The position numbers and the translations under genes were made by a program. Positions 37,072 through 49,602 of a stretch of 64,000 nucleotides of DNA are shown one piece after another. How positions within the stretch are numbered: the stretch's first letter is position 1; each line of letters begins with the position of its first letter. Under the pieces are notes generated by a model. The model made no database searches. It had not been told where the DNA came from and was given only the letters and a program-made list of their open reading frames with translations. The stretch comes from Hemibagrus wyckioides (Eukaryota > Chordata > Actinopteri > Siluriformes > Bagridae), in NCBI RefSeq assembly GCF_019097595.1, contig NC_080711.1:7651428-7715427 (forward strand). Reading direction: 5' to 3'.

Positions 37072-38024
37072 GTTAGTAGCACACCTACTTGCGTTTTCAG
37101 TCATTTTTAATTTTTTCTTTAAAAAGTATGAGTTACTATATTAACACTAGATTACCTCACAATCATTCCAATAGCTGCACGTGTACATAAAATGTTTTTG
37201 TTTGTTTATTCAGTGACGTATGCGGCAGACATGGTTAGCTGAGGTGGCTAGCTTTTTCCTGAGCTAGTTAATAATATAAACAAGCTGAAAAACATTACAC
37301 AGATACTAAAAGCACATGTTGTGGTAAACTAACGCCGCTATGTAACTTAACACTCTGCAATGACAAAAACAGGATGCTCATTGCTCGTTTCTAATAAACA
37401 CCTGCGTAAATAGAACTGTTTGAATGGAACATCTGGCCAGATGTGTCCTGCTTTCACTTCCCTGATTCATACAGTCAACAACTAGAGGAGGAGGAAAACC
37501 TGTAGCTAGACTCTAGAGCTCAGGCTAGGAAAAGGTTCAATTGTTTATGATCAGGGTTTTCCCAAGAGCTTATGTGTAAGAAGAACACAATAAATCATAA
37601 CCCTCAAGACTGAAGCACTGATTACTTTACTGAACACCAGACAAGCCGAGTGATCAGATATACTTAGTCTAACTAATATAATTATGCCTTTTTTCAGTGA
37701 TTTGTGTCTTCTGTTCATGAATTTCCCCACCCCAAACTCCAACAAATACTGTGTTTAATTTGTGTGCAGATTTTATATATATTATTTCAGTTACATTGAT
37801 GCATTTCATATTTATGATTAAGAAATTAACCTATATCTATGAAAAACACAAGTTCGAGCAATACATTGCTAAAACAAACAAACAACTATAATTAATGTTA
37901 AATATAGTCAGATTTATGTAATATTTTTTATGAGATCACAATTAACCAAATAGAAGATTCTTAACAAATTTCTTTTGACGATTTTGACCAATTTCAAGCT
38001 GTTTTTCCTATTCTACCATAGATA

Positions 38025-38501
38025 CACTATATTGCCAAAAGTTTTGGGACACCCCTCCAACTCATTGAATTCAGGGATGGCCCCTTTCTGTTCCATCATG
38101 ACTGCACACCAGTGCACAAAACAAGGTCCATAAAGACATGGATGAGCAAGTTTGGTTTGGAGGAACCTCAACCCGATAGAACACCTTTGGGATGAATTAG
38201 AGAGGAGACTGCAAGCCAGACCTTCTCATCCAACATCAGTGCCTGACCTCACAAATTCGCTTCTAGAGGAATGATCAAAAATTCCCATAAACACACTCCT
38301 AAACCTTGTGGAAAGCCTTCCCAGAAGCTGTTATAGCTGCAAAGGGGCCAACTCCATATTACATTCACGTGCATGTAAAGGCAGGCATCCTAGTTTTTGC
38401 CTGGCTCGCAGTCTCTGCTCTAATTCATCCCAAAGGTGTTCTATCGGGTTGAGGTCAGGACTCGGGTGGAGGGGTGTCCCAAAACTTTTGGCAATATAGT
38501 G
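38025..38501. mobile_element. Fold-back chimeric Tc1 element, family A
   Basis: TA-flanked ends CACTATATTGCCAAAAG and CTTTTGGCAATATAGTG enclose 477 bp. The left part carries transposase C-terminal sequence in the plus direction (ACCTCAACCCGATAGAACAC at about 38166). The right part carries the same stretch inverted (GTTCTATCGGGTTGAGG at about 38439), so the interior forms a hairpin of about 55-bp arms. It is defective. Confidence 0.88.
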
Positions 38502-38919
38502 TAGATGTTGCATCTTTCTAGGAAAAAAAATAGAATTCATCAATATTTTCTATTATACTGGTTCACTTTTCTAAATAGTTCCTGCCAATAGAACAATATA
38601 ATTCAAACTTGATATAAGTCTAGAATTAGCTTAATTAACCTTGCACTTAGTTTATTTATTTTCATTGCCATAAAATAGAAAATACAAGATAAATGAGAAT
38701 TAATATTTTTACTTATAAGATGTATTTTTTTTTGATGACACAAAGCCAGAAAATGCTCTATGTAGTGGATAAAGTGTAGATTTGGAGTGCTTTGCACTAA
38801 AAATACATTCTTCTATTCTTAAATCGCTCTCAGGACCATTTCCTGTTTCCTTAGGGTGTAAATATGAGGTTGTGTTCTCTCAAATAGAAGAAAAGGGAAG
38901 ATAATTGTTAACCTGACAT

Positions 38920-39090
38920 TTATATTACATTTATGGCATTTGGTAGACACATTTATCCAGAACTTTCATGGTACGTTTATCTCGTTTATACAGCTGAGCA
39001 TTTGGGTTAAGGGTCTTGCTCAGTAACAGCTGGTTGGTGCTGGGCTTTGAATTCACAACCCTCTGGTCAGAAATCTACCACTGACTTGCC
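38920..39090 (-). repeat. Inverted SINE fragment
   Basis: ATTTATGGCATTTGGTAGAC, GGGTTAAGGGTCTTGCTCAG, GCTGGGCTTTGAATTC and CAACCCTCTGGTCAG are the reverse of the tRNA-headed SINE type seen at 50570-50745. Confidence 0.65.
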
Positions 39091-39961
39091 TGTGACCTGC
39101 ACAAGTTCGGTAAAGAATCTAAAAATACTTTTTAATTCTTTTAAAATGAAGTGCCAAGATATTGTATCCCAAAAACCTGGTTTCCTCTGCCCGGAGGTTC
39201 AGACATGGTGGTCTAAGGATCTTTGTACAAGATAATAAGCCAAGAATAGACCAAAATCATTACTGTTTTGGGATATGAAAATCAATGTTAAACCATCTCA
39301 AGCATGTAACATGAGCTATTTAAGTAGCTTATGTATGCCAGACCTGCCTTGTGTATAGTCTAATCACCTTTAGTCGAAGTATAATCCCCTTTAAGCTAAA
39401 ACGTCCTGTGATACGATACCACTGCATTTAAGAAAAGCTGTGGATTTCAAAGTCCAGCTGAAAATTAAAAGACACCAAGTATCACTGTGTGGAGTGTAAT
39501 ATAAAAGTGGATTTATCTAATGGATTAAAATGATCCCTGTTTCACTGCCCGTTTCATGTTGGTGTAAGAAGGTGTGGAGGAAAACAGCCTCATAAAAAGG
39601 TCAGAGTTCATTTTGGCAAAGGGCTGAAGTACGTAAATCAGACAAGTCTGACAGTTCGGTGGTTTTCCTCTCCCAACACAGCTGATTCAACAACAGTGAG
39701 CTCACCAAACTGTGCAGAATCCTGCCGCTGAAGCACCACTGCTGCATCTAGATCTTTATCTCCTCCCATCTACAGTTTTATGTTTTTGTTCCTGTTCTTA
39801 TACATTTGATTAAACATATCAGCTCATATATTAAAACCAGCCATGAGACTGATGGAGTAGAAAAATCTGGAGCCCTGGAGCTTAAGAATCCCTGCAAGAT
39901 GCATGATGTAGAGAATGCTGTTTATTTGCATGTGTGTGTTGTGGTTTGTGTGTGTAGGCGA

Positions 39962-42900
39962 ATGGAGAGATTAGTGGGTGTGGGTGTGGGGCCGCTGGCT
40001 GTAGGTGCAGTTGGTCTTCTGCTGTTACTGCGGATGATCCACAGAGCGAGGCTAAAGCAAAGCGTCCAGGATAAAGTGGTGGTGATCACTGGAGCCAGTT
40101 CAGGCCTGGGCAAAGGTAATCAATATAAAATAATAAACAGTGGAGGATGGGTATTATGCATGTCTATGTGGATATACAATTAAAGAAAAATGAGCTCCAG
40201 AATTATTGGCACCTTTCATGCAAATGATCTGAATTGAAATAAACATTGCACAAATATTCGCACAAGAAATCTTGTATGTCTGAACCTGCCATGAGCCGTG
40301 TGCTCCCTAGTGTGCTGTGTGATTTGTATCCGAGTTCATCAGAGAGAGCATTCCTTTTCTAAGCGGAATCCCCCGAGAGGACATGGTTATTGCACGTCAG
40401 CGCCTCATCACTAAAGCAAAGGTTTCTTTGCTAAAACAGAAATTTAGCCAGCCATAAAATTGATGTAAGCATAATTTCCATCTTTCACAGCATTCTGCTG
40501 TGGTATATTTGCTTGAAACCTGACCTCAGGTCTCTTAGATTTGCTGCAGTGTCCTCCATCACTCCGAGCTTAGCATCAGTGAGGACTCTTGCCAAACTCA
40601 TTTCAGATGCAGTGACTCCACTGGGTATGCTGCTGACTAATATCTTTTTATTCTAATAGATGTACCTCCACTTCTGCCTTTGAGAAATTCTTCTTTTTGG
40701 ACCATTTAGTAGTCGCTTTCAACTTTGGCCTTTTTATGGAGTTTTCCGGGTATCACTATATGCACATCAGCAGTTTTGCACACGCTTACGGTAATTTACT
40801 GGTGATTGACGTACATCAGCATGACGTACATGTTTGCACAACAACCTTACTAAAAAGATTGAGTAATGAGGCCTGAGCACTTCCTCTAACAAAAGCATAC
40901 AGATGACGTTTCTTTTAAGAAATAGTGCTCGCATATAAAATCTTGCACAAGTGACACCACTATTGAATTTTCCAAATAAATAGAAACACATACATGTTGT
41001 CATTAGTTATTCCTAATTTGCTTGCTTAACTTGTCCCCAGGAACTCTGTTGCTGACTGTTTCCTTTGGGGGTATAAATATCCTTCCTTTCTACAAGATAG
41101 TGAAACAGGAATGATTTGGTGACATAAATATCAGTGTTTTGCCATGACCGACTCAGTCTGTGGATTTAAACCTGTGGTAAGCCTCAAGCCTATTTTAAAC
41201 CCATGGTCGGAATTGACGAAGAAATTCCACATGCGCGAAACTGAGGAATATAAAAATGTGGCAGAGTGGCTCGGATAAATTCCTGAATAAGTCTCTCCAG
41301 CCCTGTTTGACGTTACAACGATGCTGTTATTTTCTCCATGGCAAGAAAAAAAAAAAAACCCAGAAATTTTAGGGCTGCCAATAATTTTATACTCAAATCC
41401 ATAAGGCTAAATATTTGACATCATTTCTTTGCACAGTTGTTTACACTCACACACTATAATAACTAATACGTAGCACAGCAGGGTTTTTCTCCCGTGTTTT
41501 GAAGGCTTGACACGTGTAGGGTTTCCACAGAATGTGCACGAGTGTTTCATGCTGCGGGAGCACGACTTATCCTGTGTGGACGCGACCAGAAGAGGCTACA
41601 GGAGGTGGTGGAGGAGTTAAGGGTTAAAACAGATAGTAAGACAAAGGTACACAGCCAGTCTCACTAGCCACCTATTTTTTTATTTACAGCGCTCACCACT
41701 GACAGCCTTTACTTATAAACGATCGTGACAGGCTTTGTTTTTGTTTCTGGTTAGACGTATACACCCTGCACAGTGACCTTTGACCTCTCTGACACGGAGA
41801 GTGTGACCAAGGCGGCGGCGGAGATTTTGAAATGCCACGGTCACGTGGACGTCCTCATTAACAACGCAGGTATTAGCTACCGCGGTTCCATCCTGGACAC
41901 ACACGTGTCTGTGCAGAAGAGCGTCATGGACACAAACTACTTCGGACCTGTTGCTCTGACTCAAGGTGACCGCTGCATCATATATCTATAGTAGCATTTA
42001 CACACACACACACACACACGTGTTATAACTTAATTCATGCAATTTATCCATCAGTATTTTTTAAGAGTTTAAAGTGTATTATGTGATTATTTTTTTTAGT
42101 ATAATTGTGTCTTCAGTGTGCATCTAAAATATCCACTCAGTTAATGTGATGGAGGAGGAAGCTTATTTAGATTAATCAATATCCTTTAGAATATAAAAAT
42201 CCTTAGAGTTAGAGAAGTCCTAACTTATAGAACTTATTCCGTGGATTTCTTCCCCTTTTCTTTTGCTCTTCCTAGCACTTCTTCCCTCCATGGTGGAGCG
42301 AGGTGCTGGACATATAGTGGTCATCAGCAGTGTGCAGGGGAAGATCGCCATTCCCTACAGATCTGCTTGTGAGTGTGGACATGTTTGCACTTTCTGTACT
42401 GTTACTACATCTAACACAATTGCACATTATACTACTACATGCGCTATATTGCATAGTAACATTCTATTACCTCTTCTTCTTATTTCTGTTGATCCTTTTT
42501 TGTTTTAAAATCCGTTCTTAAATTTATTTGATTTATATGCGCAGTGTAGGAGGCATGATTTCGCTGCAGGTTGTGTACTGTATTTAACTGTGTACATGAC
42601 CTTAAAATCTTGAAATGAATTTCCATATACAGTCCCCTCCAAAAGTATTGGAATCGTTGGGTTTTTATTGCTATACACTGTTTTCGGTGTCTGCTCTCAC
42701 TACATTTACAGTCACATTTGGCAGACGCTCGTATCCAGAGCGACGTACAAGAGGGCTTTGAAGTCTTTATCAATGAACACGTTGACACTGGTTCAGTAGG
42801 ACTTAGGAGACTTAGGATACCAAGGAGCATCACTAGTGCTCGTGTGGCTGAATGGAATAAAATCCCTGCATAAATATTCCAGATACGTTTGGGATCACTT

Positions 42901-44772
42901 GCATATTTCAGCTACGGAGAAAGACTCCATCAAGCCGATCCATCTTGTGGGAGATGCTCCAGGAAGCATGTGGTGAAATCTCATCAGATTATCTTGAAAA
43001 ATTGACAGCTAGAATGCCCGGGCTGAAGGTAAAGTTTGAAGAAAACATTAATCGTTTCCATCGAAATCATTATTTCAAACTCTGACATGTCAGCATGTCC
43101 TGCTCTTTTGCTATATTTTCTATTCAGAATAATTTCGTGTGTGTTTCCTTTGGAGCGGTAGTGTAGGTCCAGTAGAGACTGTTCCTGGGTGTTAGTGTAG
43201 GCTCGAACTTTCTTTTTCAAGAGGCGTAAGGTGTCCAGATACTTTTGGACATGCATGTAGATATACGAATCGTCTACATCGTTGTTTTTACGGTTCACCA
43301 GCACATTCATAAAGTTCTCTAATCAGCCAATCGAGTGTCGGCAACATGGTGCATAAAATCATGTAGATACAGGTCAAGAGCTTTAGTCCATGTTCACATC
43401 AAACATCAGAATGCAGAAAAAGTGTGTTATCTGTGTTACTATGATAATGGTAGGAATGGTGGTACCGGATGGGCTGCTTTCAGCGTTTCATAAACTCCTG
43501 GGAGTTTTCACACAGAACAGTTTTGTAGCGTCTAAACGGAATGGTTCGAAAACCAAAAAACATTGAATGAGAGACACTTCTGCTTCTTGAGAGGTCACAG
43601 GAAAATGCTCGGATTACGCTATTATAACCAACCAAACAAGCAGTTATTAATGGGGAATTGTATTGATTTAATGACTTATTTCAGATTTTGAGATTTTCTG
43701 TAACATTTGTTGCGTTTTAGATGCAGCCTCCAAGCACGCGACACAGGCGTACTTCGACTGCCTACGAGCCGAGGTGGAAAGATTCGGCCTACATGTGTCA
43801 GTCATCAGCCCCGGATACATTAGAACCAACCTGTCACTCAACGCTGTTACTGGAGATGGATCCAGATATGGAGGTGAGTGTGTGTTTCCCATTGTAGGAT
43901 ATGAAAGACTTCAGGTTCCTGACTCATATGCTTCAGGAACAAGGCCTGAGTAACAGAAATATGTCTAATTCTATTAATTCAGCTATTTGTAAGACTTAAT
44001 GAGCAGATGTTTGGTGGAGGAGAGCGGATAATGTGGAGCAATCGAGTAGCACTCGGATTTCCACTGCAATTAAACTTTCCTTCTGTCAGCAGTGCCGCAC
44101 GTGTCTAAGGCTTTTACAGATGAAATATGTAAAGGAATAAAATATGATGTGGTTTAAGACAACAAGGTCTACCATAGTAATTTCCCTTTATCAGCAATTA
44201 CCTATTTAAAAATTAGGTTCCTTGTTAAAAGTTAGTTCCTGTTGTTGATTAGCATCTGTAAACAGTCTTTATCTTTGGCTAATTGGTCTGGCTGGATCAT
44301 ACCATCTTGTCTGTCCTCCTGCAGCTCACTGTTGTTATCGATTTTTTTACTCACTGTGTTACTGGATATTCTGAGGCTTCAAAATCTGACTGCTTTCTCC
44401 AGCAAGAGTAAAAACCCATTTGGTCTTTATACACACTTAATATTGGTGCTGTCTGTAAAAATGTTTCACGAACTCGATATGGATGAAGGGCATAACAAGT
44501 CCGTGAACAGTGACTACAGTGGATCCTTAGTTACTGCACTCACTTTATTGTTTTGTCGTTTCTCAGTGATGGATAAGACCACCGCAGCAGGATGGGACCC
44601 GGGAGACGTGGCTCGAGCGGTTCTGAAGGCTGTCACTTATAGACAGAAAGATGTTTTATTAGTTGGACCACTGCCTGCTCTCGCCGTCTATCTCCGCGCT
44701 CTCTGGCCGGCTGCCTTCTTCAGAGTGATGGCCTCTCGAGCCAAGAAAGAGAAGGGAATAAAAGAACAATAA
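39962..44772 (+). CDS. dhrs7b: Dehydrogenase/reductase 7B (SDR32C1-type)
   Basis: Six coding exons (39962-40115, 41531-41646, 41755-41965, 42276-42368, 43721-43873 and 44567-44772) join in frame to 310 residues (human 325). The protein is a membrane-anchored short-chain dehydrogenase. A hydrophobic N-terminal segment (residues 8-26) is followed by the NADP(H)-binding TGASSGLG at 43-50 and NNAG at 126-129. The catalytic Ser is about 179 (VISSVQGK), with Tyr192 and Lys196 in YAASK; this last motif is split by the intron 4 junction. [10 protein letters not shown] follows. Mammalian DHRS7B is the peroxisome/ER acyl-DHAP reductase candidate PexRAP and also reduces carbonyls; the substrate cannot be read here. 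The start is chosen because the acceptor at 39957 lies just upstream and the anchor begins at this Met. The neighbours tmem11 and natd1 agree with human 17p11.2. Confidence 0.95.
42630..43260. mobile_element. TA-flanked repeat with CAGTCCCCTCC end, decayed
   Basis: The left end TA|CAGTCCCCTCCAAAAGTATT is a typical fish mariner/Tc1-type terminus. A partner sequence, GATACTTTTGGACATGC, lies near 43235-43255. The interior includes an unrelated insertion (42704-42785) and GGAGATGCTCCAGGAAGC-type repeat sequence. It lies in dhrs7b intron 4. The right end is imprecise. Confidence 0.55.
42704..42785 (+). repeat. Short dispersed repeat nested in intron 4 of dhrs7b
   Basis: CAGTCACATTTGGCAGACGC, TATCCAGAGCGACGTACAAG and AGTCTTTATCAATGAACAC are a common teleost SINE-tail-like module. 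Related sequence (GCATTTGGTAGACAC) occurs at 38936. Confidence 0.6.
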
Positions 44773-44974
44773 GTCGCAGCCACGGTTCAGAGCCTCTGTT
44801 TTGTTTTTCTAAAAGTATAATAATAATGGAACTTCAAATACACCTTCAGTGAAACCAATCGGTAGATCTGACGGAAGAGTCCCTCCATTTCAAGCCTTAG
44901 TTTGCATCTTTCCTGGTAACACTAAAATTCAGGCAGAAATACACAATGCCCATATCAGGACACCATTTCCACAC

Positions 44975-45140
44975 GCAAACACCTAGAAGCAATTTAGAGA
45001 AGCCAGGCAACATACTGGCATGTTTTTGTACAGTGAGAGGAGAAGTGATGGAATCCCATGACAGCAAAATGAGGTCAGGATTGAAGCTGGAACCCTGGAG
45101 CTGAGGGCTAAAGCAACCTGCTGCACTATAAAGTGACTGT
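44975..45140 (-). repeat. Inverted tRNA-SINE fragment after dhrs7b
   Basis: AACACCTAGAAGCAATTTAG and TACTGGCATGTTTTTG are the reverse of the SINE body seen at 45505-45785 (which reads TCTCTAAATTGCC in the other direction). It lies in the dhrs7b 3' region. Confidence 0.6.
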
Positions 45141-45200
45141 TTAAGATATTGCCATTTGAACGTAGATCTTAATTGATAATTGTTGTAATGTAATGAAGCT

Positions 45201-45206
45201 AATAAA
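45201..45206 (+). terminator. dhrs7b: Candidate poly(A) signal of dhrs7b
   Basis: AATAAA lies about 430 nt after the stop, the first canonical signal downstream of the coding exon. Confidence 0.45.
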
Positions 45207-45372
45207 CTGAATTAATTGTTTAAAGATTAATTGTTTCCCTAAACCATCATTTTAGTTCTTGTATCAAACACGTCTTTTGGTCAATACCTTTTCAGGCATT
45301 TTTTCCCCCTCTACTCCGTCTCATCATTGTACATAATTTCAGAAAAACAAAAATTGGACAATGCGTTCCTGT

Positions 45373-46607
45373 TAGGGTTGGAAAATTTTCAACATTTTCA
45401 TGGCTGGAAACTTTCCATGGGAATTAACGGGAAATCATGGGAATAAACTAGGAATTTGTAAAAATTGTAGGTTGGCCTATAACGGAACTTAAATGTAGTT
45501 AAAAATGTGGCTTAGTGGTTAGCATGTTTCGTCACACCTCCAGTGTCCTGGGTTCGAGTCTCACGGGTTTCTTCCAGGTGCTCTGGTTTCCTCCCACAGT
45601 CCAAAGACATGCTTCTAGGCTGATTGGAGTCTCTAAATTGCCTGTAGTGTGTGTGTGTGTGCCCTGAGATGGGTTGGCACTCCATCCAGGGTGTATCCTG
45701 CCTTGATGCCCGATGATAGGCACAGGCTCCCCGTGACCTGAGAATAGATCGGATAAGCGGTACAGACAATGAAATGAAAAACACGTGGAGGCCACACCTC
45801 CACATGCACTGTGCATTTCCTCCATAATATACACTGATCATTTCTTAAATCCTGCACACAAAATAATTTTAAAAAATGTCCATCTTGGTGAGTAGTCATG
45901 TACATTACGTAAATATTACATACATTTATATTGAAAACTTTCTTGTGCTGTGTGTAAGCTATTGTGAAACAAAATTTTACTAGTCACTCAAGAATAGTGA
46001 AGCCACGGTTCTGCATTTTAACCCGAAGATTACAATTTTGAATGGGGCTGTTTATTGGAAGGAAAAGGGTGGAGGATGCTTTCGTTTTACAGCAAATGTT
46101 TTGTTTTACATTCAACATTTATGCGTTTGTGTTGTTCAATGGAAGAATTAATTCAAAGTCAAAAATCTCATTTATGCATGTCAGCTTATGACCAAACAAC
46201 AATGTTTGTATTTATGTTTGTATATTCAGTGTATACAAATATCCCCAAATTTCTAAATAACACTATGTAAGACAGTTGTTCCTGGGTAGTGAATGACATT
46301 TTCCAATTACTCTTGATGGAAAATTAAAAAAAACAAAAACAAAATAGCCATTAAGCCCCTTGAAGTTTGGGTTTGGGCTTTTAAGAGAATGAAAACCTCA
46401 ACATTTAGCCAATTTTACTAAAATAAACTGCCCCAAAACTAACCCAAACTTTCATGGCTTTATTTGGGTTACAAAGAATGGGGAAATAACACTTATTTCC
46501 CAGGAACAAGGGAAAGAAAAAAAAATTGTTACATAGTATAATTGAAATAAATTCCCATCAACTTGGAATATTTCCAATGGAAATTTTCCACCCCTTTGGC
46601 AACCCTA
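45373..46607. mobile_element. hAT-type transposon with intact 8-bp target duplication
   Basis: The element starts TAGGGTTGG and ends CAACCCTA. It is flanked by a perfect direct repeat GTTCCTGT at 45365-45372 and 46608-46615. The ends carry A/T-rich subterminal sequence (TTTCCATGGGAATTAACGGG and AATGGAAATTTTCCACCCC). An 8-bp duplication with short ends is the hAT signature. No transposase is readable, so the copy is non-autonomous. A tRNA-SINE (45505-45785) is nested inside. Confidence 0.85.
45505..45785 (+). repeat. tRNA-headed SINE nested in the hAT element
   Basis: The head GTGGCTTAGTGGTTAGCATG with a B-box-like GGGTTCGAGTCTC is followed by the body TTTCCTCCCACAGTCCAAAG, ATTGGAGTCTCTAAATTGCC and GATGGGTTGGCACTCCATCC. 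It ends GGATAAGCGGTACAGACAATG. This is near full length. Confidence 0.85.
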
Positions 46608-46615
46608 GTTCCTGT

Positions 46616-48960
46616 TTGGATTGTGTCATCACTTTTTCTTTTTTTGTTCTTTGCCACACAATTATGTGCTTTGGTGATGAAGTGAGGCAGAGAACTGCTG
46701 TAAAATTAGAGGCATTCATTTACTTTGCCTGGTGGGCAGAGTGGGCAGTGCTGCGGATCTCTGATCTCGTTTTTAAGTTGATGTCACCGACCATCGGTTT
46801 ACTGACTCCTTTTAAAAAGCCTCATTTATCTGGCTGGATACAAACACATTTATTTTTGAAACGTTTAATTTGTATAGAGTATTTACACAAGACATTTGTT
46901 GTTCATGAAAACCCTGTTTGGAAAAACTCTAGACTCTTATGAGACCTCCTGAGATTATGTAAATTACGGTCACAGAGGCAATTAAATAATTAAACATGAC
47001 ATGTGCTTTGTTTAAATGATCACATGGGTACAATGTAGGCATCTTTTTCCCCCCATCCTCTGTTTTCATGTCACCTATTCACATCAAATTTAACGTTTCT
47101 GTAATTTGTATCCACATTTCATACTCTCCAGTTGATGTTACCCTGCTGAATATTATTTTTATTGGCAAAATAACAGCTGGACAACAGCTGGAACGTGACT
47201 GCGCTTCACACTTTTTTTTTTTTTTTTTTTTAGCTCATTTAACATTCATAAAAAGTGCAAGAAAACTGAAAATTACTGAAACTTGGGCAGAATTATTTTG
47301 CTCAGTTGGGCCAAATAAATAAACAAATAAATAAATAAATACTCACACATGAATGGCACATTATTCCCATAACTTGAACAAACATGCATTTGTTTTTAGT
47401 CAGCAGCAACAAGAAGTGGTTGGAAGAATCCTTCACCCGTACAAGAACGAACTCCTCAAAGTTGCTTTAGGAAGTTATTTTTAGAGAGATCCTACTCAGA
47501 AATATTTATTTAAAGAAAGAAAGGGGGGGGGTGTTAAGACCTTTCAGATTTTCAGAAGGAAACTAGGAGAAGAATGAATCCTAGATTAGAAAATGACTAA
47601 CAAAGGAGTGCTCAATCTTATCTTGAAGCTAATTATGGCTGGAGGTTTTGCCTCCAAGCACAGAGTGTTTAATCCACCAGCGCTCTTCAAAAACACTAAA
47701 CAAGTCACATCAGGTTGCAACAAAACCTCCACACTGCACTTTTGATTGAAAAGACTGAACACTCCTGCTATGAAAACTTTGTAAATGTACTTTTATAGCT
47801 AGATCTTTGTGGTCTGGTTTGAAGTTCGTGTTTCTTTGTAGGTCTTGTCAGAAGGTAACCTAAGACATGTCTCTCCATTTCAGGCTCCTGAACTCGTTAG
47901 GATATTTCAGCGCTATACCCTGTGCCATAAAATCCTTTGGAAAAAGAATTTCAGGAAGTAAAACTGTAACTTTCTGTGTTTCAGAAGGAACATATTTTCA
48001 CCTGGTCACCCTCATGACCCCATGCTGTCTGAAGTGAGAGAGAACAGCAACATGACACTAAGCTTTGTGTCCAATCTTATCTGGAAAAATCTGGCATGGG
48101 TGCAGGATTTATTTCCTACCAAGCAGAATCCACACCTGAGAAGATAAGATTAAACAGGTGGGATCTGGTGTGGCTCCTCCTGGATAGGAACCCAAAGGTC
48201 CTTTGTGGATAAGATTGGACATCCCTGCTGTATGGTGTCCGAACATAATGTGTGTTTAAGACCCAATCCTTAAAGCACTATTAATACTACCAACATTTAT
48301 GTTTGGGCACAAATAGATCTGAGATTTCATCAGTAAAAAGGTTTAGAAGCTCTCTCTCTCTCTATCTGTGGAAATAATGAAACAAAAGCTATTTTATAAA
48401 AAGTGATTGTTGTATCATCCTGTATAGAGGTTAATATCCAGCATAGCTCCATTTTAAACACAGTAACTTCATTTCATTTTCATATTCGTTCAGAGCATAT
48501 CATGCACAAGTAATAGGAGTGGATTTGAGATCCGAGTTCAAACTTGTTCTGCTCTGTTTCCGTCATTGTGTACGTGGGGAAAACTGACATTTACATATAG
48601 CAGAGTCTGAGAACTGTATTAAATTCATGGCAGAAATAATTATGGATAATTAAATTTGAACAGCAGATGTCTGGACCGTAACTCAGGGAAATGAATCTAG
48701 GTAGAATCCGCAGGTGTAAAATGACATACCACTCGATTGATCCCTGAAATTTCCAGGTGCAGAAAATTGAGAAAATCCCATTCACAGAAAGCAAATGGTG
48801 CTGGTGTGCATTCGGGAGTAATACGTAAGAAAGATGTCATATTTATCTAGTGGCAATAACACTTCAGAAACAAAGTTAATACCTGCTTTCACATCTGAAT
48901 GTTTCCAAGCACACTAGTTTGAGACTTTATGCACTAGCAGTACATGAGAAAAGAAAGATT
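46616..48960. other. Intergenic DNA between dhrs7b and tmem11
   Basis: I see no gene, conserved exon or clear transposon. There is a T homopolymer at about 47211-47231 and an (AAAT)n run near 47316-47340. The reading frame 46526-46942 has no family resemblance and begins inside the hAT end. Confidence 0.6.
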
Positions 48961-48965
48961 TCCCC

Positions 48966-48971
48966 TTTATT
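48966..48971 (-). terminator. tmem11: Candidate poly(A) signal of tmem11
   Basis: AATAAA on the minus strand lies about 630 nt after the tmem11 stop. A CT-rich stretch and a (GT)n stretch lie between. Confidence 0.4.
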
Positions 48972-49602
48972 TCACAACCCCACTAAGAGCACTGAAAGGA
49001 ACGGTTAAATAAAAGGTCGGCAAAGATGACAGTGAGGTTAAATCTCCTACTGTTTAATGAAAAGGTGACGCACCAAGGCAGGGTACAGTAAAACTACACA
49101 GGGGGAGGGGGGAGAGATAGGGCTTCAAAGTAATACTTAAAAGTTGTCTGTGTTCGCCTGTCCACCACGCCTTCACGGCCTGACAGTTGCTGCGCAGGTA
49201 CAGGAGCTCAGCGAGGGATAAGGAGAGGAAAGAGGGGAGGGGCTTGTCAAGTGCATTGCTGATGTCACTTAACAGTGCAGAAAAAAAGAGGGGAAGAATC
49301 TTAACTTCTCCGATAAACCATACCCCCCCCCTCCATTCATCCTCTCATCCCACCCGGTATTCTGTTCTTCTTCAATTGAAGCATACAGATGGGAAAAGAG
49401 AGCGCTGCTAGGTTCTTCGTGTTGTGGGTAATCGCTCTCTTTCTCGGTCTCTGCATCCATTTGCCTGTTGGCTTTCTGCTGCATTTGTGTCTGTTGTTTT
49501 GTATTTAGTAGTGCTTCTCACCTCCCTCCCAGTGTGTGTGTACATGTGTGCGAGATCTGTACGTGTGTGTGGGTGTGTGTTTGTGCATGTGTATGTATAC
49601 GT

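Larger units (their letters stand above)
37072..39957 (+). other. dhrs7b: Probable first intron of dhrs7b
   Basis: There is no coding exon. It holds a fold-back Tc1 chimera (38025-38501) and an inverted SINE fragment (38920-39090). The rest is AT-rich and unremarkable. Confidence 0.5.

Noticed and set aside
44242..44566. In-frame extension upstream of the last dhrs7b exon
   Set aside because: It is intron read-through; the acceptor TCTCAG at 44566 restores the conserved Val-Met-Asp junction.
46526..46942. 138-residue plus-strand frame as a gene
   Set aside because: It starts inside the hAT 3' end, has no recognisable domain and no splice or promoter context.
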